From Circinella umbellata (Eukaryota; Mucoromycota; Mucoromycetes; Mucorales; Lichtheimiaceae): a stretch of 64,000 nt of DNA. Positions 57,849 to 64,000 of the stretch are shown here, piece by piece. The stretch is taken from NCBI GenBank assembly GCA_025093555.1, contig JAIWNF010000001.1:1798001-1862000 (forward strand), in the 5' to 3' direction. Each line of letters starts with the position of its first letter. The stretch's first letter is position 1. The notes beneath the pieces were generated by a model, which saw nothing but the letters and a program-made list of their open reading frames with translations, was not told where the DNA came from and made no database searches. The translations under genes and the position numbers were made by a program.

Positions 57849-59620
57849 AAGTCACCCCTGAACATGTAAACAGTGCGTTTTATGTTTCTCCTGCTGGACT
57901 GATCAATGTATGTTTATTTTTCCATCCTATCGAAATACCAGGTTTTTAAAAATTAGTAATACAGGGTATTTTCTGCTATTAGTACATAGAACTCCAGCAT
58001 AAAAGCTTATTGTCACAAGTGTATGGTGAAAATAAAAACTTTAAAAAACAAGTTTGTTTACAGTACCTATTGAAGTTTCCGAAATTCCCATGCACATAGG
58101 TTAGTGACTTAACTTGTTAAAAGGAATAATTTATTTTACGATAATAAAAAAAGACAAATAGCAGTAAACAATGAGGTGGTGGGGACTCCGGTATTTTTAT
58201 TTGCATCTAAATTTCACGGGATTACATGTTTATATAATTATCGTATTGAGCGGTGTTTTTCTTATTGTTAATAAGTTTTTTTTGAAATAACGCTAGAGAA
58301 CAAGCCGAAGTCAATATGTGATACGTTTAAATTCGATTTATTTTATTTAACGTCTCAAATTGAGCACAGCGTCCTTGGCGGACATATTTGCTCGAGACAA
58401 GGTAGTGGGGGTAGAGGGAATGAAAATCCTGTGCGAGTAAATAGGGAAAATCGATATGTGATACAGTGAAACATTCTCTTTTTTATACTGGAGTATTATT
58501 TATCCTAGGTACGTAAAATGGCTGATAACTTTGTTACTTGAATAGTCACTAGGTTAGTTTGAGATTATCATTAGAACTTTAAAATGTACTGTGTTAACAT
58601 GTATGTCTTTATATTTTAAATTATAGACTTATAAAGAATAAACAAATCGAAAGAATAATATACCTTCTAGTCATCATATAAACGGATATAATATCTATAT
58701 AAAGTTGCCTTAAAACATATGCTTATTAGCTAGAAATATGTTACGACTCGGTAATCATTATATAAACGCACTTTCAGTAAAACTAGTTAGTATATTTATT
58801 GTTATCTATTTGTAACGTATAATGTTTATCTTTAATATACTAGTAATATGAAAGTATTTTGACATCAAATCCAAATAAAAATAAAGTAAACAATTGCTTG
58901 AAAAAGAAGAAAATGGAAGCTAGTACTTTTTTTTGGATTATATAACATAAGAAAGATGACAAAAACCCTCTCAAAGTTTTCTTTTCCAAGTATTTTTGTA
59001 ACTACAGCCCTTATTTTTCTTTTTTTTTTACTAATGTATTTTAACGTCTTTTTAAGCCAGGAATCTTATTACACAGGTAAAAGGTAACACCATATATTTC
59101 ATTTTTTTTATACTTTGAATTGGTCATTTACTATAAAAGACCATGTGACACGTAGGACAAAATGATTTCCTCATCACCATGTTGCTAATAGGTATTTCTC
59201 AGAACTGTCACAAAAACGTAAAAGATTTTTTTGTCACTAAATTCCATGATAGAAATTCCGTCCTGTTATTCAAAAAAAAATATATATACAGGTAAAAAAA
59301 AAAAAAAAAAAGAAAAAAGTGCAGAATATTGGGGATCTTGTGAAAAAGAAAAAGAAACAGTTATTTTTAATTGAAAAGATAGAGTTTATATAACTGTTGT
59401 AAATAAAGCTCCGCCCTTGAAGAGATGGTTGACATGTTGCCTCGTTTTTCTGTATATAAACCTTACCCATTTTGGGATAATATTACCCATTTATACTTTC
59501 CGCAAAGTTGTACTCTGTGCGTAGTATAGCAATGCTAGATTCTTACTTTCTTTCTTCTACTTTTTCTTTTATTTTCTTTTTATTCTATTTTCTTACTTAT
59601 AAAGAACTAATCAATACTCG
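57849..59620. other. Divergent intergenic region
   Basis: About 1.8 kb between the F-box gene and the methyltransferase gene. A-runs near 59291-59312, AT-rich, no coding-like frame. ATGTGATAC recurs at 58316 and 58453. Confidence 0.55.
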
Positions 59621-61638
59621 ATGGGTTTTATAACGTCCATACGAGTATGGGTGTCGAAGAATAAGCAAGAGTATCAAGTAAGCGCTATATTTTATAAAAA
59701 AAAATATCGTATCATAATTTTTTTACGTAAAAATAATAATAATAAACAATTAGCTTAAGAAGAGTAATACCTCTTTGAAAAAAGTGAAATTTAGTACAGA
59801 TTCATCAAGCAGTGTGACGAACGACGTTGTAAGCCCATCTGCATCAACCGTCAGCGGCAAAACTGGGGGCTCACAAACGACTTATAAACCTCCTCATAAA
59901 TTCGAAGCGGGTCGACGTTTTCATGATATAGAAAATATTTCCTACTTTTTCCCTAACGATGATGACGGTGCGTATTTGAGACTTTTTTTGTTCTTTTGCT
60001 ATATTTCGGGTGCACAGGCATTTTATTCCGCTCAGCAATAGGTAACAATGACGATCAAGAAAATTTATAATAATCATGCTTTTCTACTTTATATAATTAG
60101 AGGTGGATCGGCTCCATGACCAACATTGGATTGTTCGTCATATTATGGGTGGGTATGTATTTTAAAAAAGAACACCATGTAATTCGATCTTTTGATTAGA
60201 TAATCATAAACTTTATTGAATTTTTTTAACATGACAAATATTTGCATATTTTGTTATGTAGAAATTATCAATCACCCATTGAAAAGGATCTTGAAAACGG
60301 TATTATTGTTTTAGATTCTGGATGTGGTAAGCTAAAAATAAATATAATATTTATCTAATAATAGCTAAGAATAACAATAGGAATTCACTTGCTGATTTAT
60401 TACTATGTACTACTATTACTATCACAATTACAATAAAATACAGGTCCAGCAACATGGTCCTTAGATATGGCTGAAATGTATCCAAATTCCACATTTCACG
60501 GTGTTGATGCTTATCCAGTATATCCAAGTGAAGTAAAACCACCAAACTGTCATTTTCAACCAGCTAATGTAGCCGAAAAATTACCGTTTCCCGATAATCA
60601 TTTCGATTTTATTTATCAACGTTTACTTATTTTTGGTCTCACACGAACTGATTGGAAAAATGTACGCGGTACTAACTTTTTTTTTTGATGGCTACAAATA
60701 TGCTTGTCATCACATCTGCTGTGTAACATTATTGATCATCACTATACCAATTCGATTTACTGATTTATTGTTGACGTTTATGTATCTATAGGCCATTAAA
60801 GAGCTTTTACGTGTTTTAAAACCAGGTGGATGGTTAGAAATTCTCGAGGTAATAAGAATATCTTCTACATACATATTTAACAAAGAAAAAAGAGAGTTTT
60901 TATTAACGTATATTGTGTAATTTTGACATGTGGTACACACACACAAAAATCAATAATAGTGCGATATTGAATTCGAAAATGAAGGTCCAAAGCAACATCG
61001 AGTTATGGATGCAAGTAAGTAAACCTATTTTATTTTTGTTATTTCTTATTTTTTTTTTTACATTTTTGTTTGGGAATCATCTACCGATTTTATATATAAG
61101 TTGATAAAAATAATATTTTTATTTACTAAGCAGTTTATATTATTAGTTCACCAGTCATTTCATAAAAAGGATATGAGTCCTGGCATTGCACGAGAACTTG
61201 GGGCGGATTATTTAAAGCCAACGGATCAATTAGAAGTTATCAATGATAAAATTATATCATTTCCCCTAAACCATGGAGGCAAGCTTGGAAAATTGTTCTG
61301 GTAAGTAGTTTTAAAAATAGTAGCGAGATCTTACTTTTTTTTTTTTTTTTGCTCTTGCTACTACAATATATCTAGCATGATTAGTCACTCTTTTTGGTAT
61401 TTAAAATGATTATTTAGACCTCATTATTGCTTATTGACGATCATTTTAATATAGGGATGACTTTTGCAACGCTTGTATAGCTCTTCATGCTTGGGTTCAA
61501 AAGGAAGATTCAGGATTTGAAGAACTTGACGAATATAAGAATTTTATGGTTGAATGTGCTAAAGAATGTACAGAACACAAAACTAACATGCTTTGGCATT
61601 GTTATTCTGTTCAAAAGAAAAAAAGCGCATCCGATTAA
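59621..61638 (+). CDS. SAM-dependent methyltransferase (class I)
   Basis: Nine exons (59621-59677, 59754-59967, 60101-60152, 60262-60326, 60444-60661, 60792-60848, 60960-61014, 61146-61300 with first base at 61147, 61455-61638) give 351 residues in frame. The N-terminal 75 residues are Ser/Lys/Thr-rich. A segment RRFHDIENISYFFPNDDDEV precedes LHDQHWIVRHIMGGNYQSP. Motif I is VLDSGCGPATWSLDMAEMYP, followed by FHGVDAYPVYPSEV (acidic SAM-binding loop) and FDFIYQRLL; LLRVLKPGGWLEILE is motif III. The C-terminal third is family-specific. This type is numerous in Mucoromycota and resembles fungal LaeA/UMTA-like methyltransferases; the substrate is unknown. The acceptor of exon 2 could be 59754 or 59760, a two-residue difference. 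Confidence 0.88.
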
Positions 61639-64000
61639 AGAACAAAAGAGAAAGAGTATGAATCTCTTTAGCATTGCTATTGGTGCCAATAGCAATAATT
61701 TATACCTGACTATTATCGTTTAGTGATACTAATAATATCATTACATTTATACAATATGTTTTATCTTCTACAATCTACTTACCCCCCACACATTACTGAG
61801 CTATATTCAGTTGCTCCTTTTTATATTTGTACTTTTTTTTTTGTTGATACTTATTAATGGATTTGTTTTTATGTGTTTTATTTTACAGTTAGATATAAAA
61901 AAAAGTATTGTTGTTTTGTTTAATATTGTAGTAATAAGTAGATATCTTTGGGCTTGTGTAAATATTTTCTAATAAGGTTTTTACTTATCTTGTAAGATTG
62001 TCGATGAAAACATCAAAAATAAAGCACTGCAAAAGTACAATGGTGATTCAAAGTAACATGTGTTATTCGGTTCTATTATTATTTTTGTTGATTATAATGA
62101 CTTTAACATTTTACATGTAATGCTATTCCTAGGTGAAGCTTCTGTTCAAGCGAATATTTATAATGCTATAGAATGTTACCCCTACATGGATTTTTGGTTC
62201 ATTTCATTACAGGAAACTATACTTGGGAGTTTGATCCGGAGGTATGTATATCTTGTTGTTGACGATAACCAATGTTACACGGTAATAAAACATTTAACAA
62301 AGCTGAGCCTTTTACAGGTTTTCACAGTTTCCAACGAAAAAAAAACCAGGACAAAAAAGGAACCCATGACCTTTATTGAAAAGGATATAAGAAAGTTAAT
62401 GCAAAAGCTTCACTGTAGATAAGAATTGCTAGTTACGTAATATATAAAAAAAATAATAGTACACACGGGATATGGATATGTAGGAAAAGTGATTATCACC
62501 ATTGTTATTTATTTAGCTAGGTAAAATCTGGTCCGTTACATATGGAAAACATGTAAAAATAAGAACTTGTCGTTTCTTTATATTCTCAATTTAAAATGAC
62601 TCTAGCCAAATATGAGAAACAGCAAGTACTTTTAGAACTGTTTATTATTTAAAATTTAACAATTCATGCGCTCTACATGTTTTTTCTCGCGATGTTTTTA
62701 AATAATTGCTACGTAATAAATAAGTTTTATATATATACATTTCTATTTTATAGAAGAGGAAACTGCTAATCCACAAAGACAATTTATAAGTTTTTTATAG
62801 TGATATTTTTATTAACGGACGCTATTATTAAGTATTTATAGAAACCATTTAGCATACCTTCCCTTGGTGATCATGCTATCTAATTACAATGGTCCATGAG
62901 ATTGTTTTAGCGGTATTTTATCTATGTAATAGAACGATTGCTCTTGATCATACCACTAAAATCCGGAATATCACCTGACTAACAAAATCATTGTCTATCC
63001 TTCGGCTCACAACGTCATAGTGATATCAAAAATCAAACTTTTGGAACATCTAAATTAAGAAAAAGATATAATAAATAAAGAATACCAGCAAAAGGTCTTT
63101 TCAAGTGCTACGTATGCGAAAAAAGATTGTAATTTTAAAGTTATTCCAAAAGGTGAATTTCGTGGTACGGACGAGATTTTATTCAGCAAACAAAAAGTAT
63201 AAAATGCAAGTGGGTATAATGGATATCATTATCATGATGATGGCGACAAAAGAGAAAAGCCGACTACCAGTCGTCACCGAGACGATAATGGGGCTTCTCT
63301 TCCGTTATCTTCATCTCCTTACTCTATGGGTTACATTAGTACTGTATTTGGTGTTATTAACGGATATAAGTAGTAACAGTATTACCAGAATTCATGATGG
63401 ATTAAGTGATGGCGGTGAAATTCACAAAGATTCAGGGCGGCGCCGGTGGAGGGGTTATATTGAAGGTAGTGGATGCAGTGGAGGAGAAGATACAAGTTTG
63501 CATTATATATTAGCAATAATAAGATTTAAATACCACGAACTTTACTTTAATTCAATCTATATACACTACCATTTTTCTACCATTTTTTTTTTTCAAAATA
63601 TTATTTTGATCTATTATTGTGCCATATATTTTGCCCTGTAATCACCCTTCATAAATGTTATAAAATACTACACACTATCATTTTTATGTTAAAAAGTTAA
63701 GGGGGAGGGAGCGGAGGCAAATAATAAACTACTTATATTTTTAAGGATCCAAGTTCCATCATGTACGTCTTAATTCATTATTTAACTTACAAGAAAGTCT
63801 TCTTTTCTCACATTACGTAGATATAGTAGCAAATCAATTCACTAAAAGAAGACCTATAATTGAATTCTAGATATTTAAGTACGAGTATTATGACCCATTA
63901 TATATACTTGTTTTTCTGTTTCACACTTTTGATTTTAGTTACTGATAATTATAATACTAATAATAGCATATAAACATGCTAGAAAAAGAATAAGATTAAA
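61639..64000. other. Right-edge region with fragmentary coding signals
   Basis: About 2.4 kb. Near 62132-62240 a plus-strand stretch (GEASVQANIYNAIECYPYMD) and a possible small exon ending at a GTATGT donor (62212-62240, reading GNYTWEFDPE) look coding but could not be joined into a gene. A broken frame at 63062-63510 is listed separately. The last 350 bp are AT-rich with nothing recognised. Confidence 0.4.
63062..63510 (+). pseudogene. Unidentified broken gene
   Basis: One frame opens at 63062 and reads YQQKVFSSATYAKKDCNFKV and IPKGEFRGTDEILFSKQK up to a TAA at 63200-63202. The same frame then stays open for 56 codons (GYNGYHYHDDGDKREKPTTS, SPYSMGYISTVFGVING). After that, coding character moves to the neighbouring frame (SNSITRIHDGLSDGGEIHKD) until about 63510. 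A stop followed by a frameshift suggests a decayed gene; unusual splicing at the window edge is the alternative. Composition is richer in G and C than the flanks. No family is recognised. Confidence 0.4.

Noticed and set aside
59754..59760. Alternative acceptor for methyltransferase exon 2
   Set aside because: Both 59754 (after TTAG) and 59760 (after TTAAG) keep frame; the first matches the usual acceptor better, so the second was not used.
1..64000. tRNA, 5S rRNA, U6 or other small RNA genes
   Set aside because: I scanned for tRNA T-arm-like GGTTCGA sequences and U6/5S signature boxes; the few TTCGA hits lack a matching acceptor stem. A covariance-model search would be needed to be sure.

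Overview
The window reads as nuclear DNA of an early-diverging filamentous fungus, most likely Mucoromycota. Intergenic DNA is very AT-rich with long A/T homopolymers and TA, TTA and CT microsatellites. Genes carry up to eight short GT-AG introns, proteins are rich in Gln/Asn/Ser/Thr runs, and several families (paired P450s, a TPR/F-box/LRR protein, fungal multi-pass membrane proteins) have a fungal character. No rRNA, tRNA, CRISPR array or intact transposon was recognised. Gene models were assembled by hand from exon/intron phase and checked only for reading-frame consistency.

Layout, 1-27 kb: dense housekeeping and regulatory genes. These are the 3' end of a TRAPPII subunit (Trs65-like), homocysteine S-methyltransferase, an AT-hook mini-protein, a UPF0658-like Golgi membrane protein, a four-span membrane protein, TAF11 divergent from a BRD7/9-type bromodomain protein, a 2H-phosphoesterase-like protein, a single-span unknown, a DEK_C/SWIB chromatin protein, the mitochondrial protease OMA1, a 102-aa unknown, and a kelch-BTB protein.

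29-45 kb: a metabolic stretch with two close paralogous cytochrome P450 genes of nearly identical exon structure. They flank a small secreted eight-cysteine protein and a zinc alcohol dehydrogenase; a branched-chain amino-acid aminotransferase follows. The left P450 carries a 2-bp GT duplication that breaks its frame, while the right one is intact.

45-53 kb: an 8-kb region with no recognisable intact gene. It contains decayed coding remnants and a nested repeat block: a 0.7-kb minisatellite, a second degenerate minisatellite, then a 193-bp tandem duplication with an internal inverted repeat.

53-64 kb: the co-chaperone SGT2 (with an inferred 5-nt microexon), a TPR/F-box/LRR protein, a SAM-dependent methyltransferase, and at the right edge a coding-like stretch broken by a stop and a frameshift.

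Functionally, the left part holds transcription and chromatin factors (TAF11, BRD7/9-like, SWIB, AT-hook) and organelle or trafficking functions (TRAPPII, Golgi, OMA1). The P450/dehydrogenase/P450 arrangement could serve a shared oxidation pathway, but that is inference from proximity.
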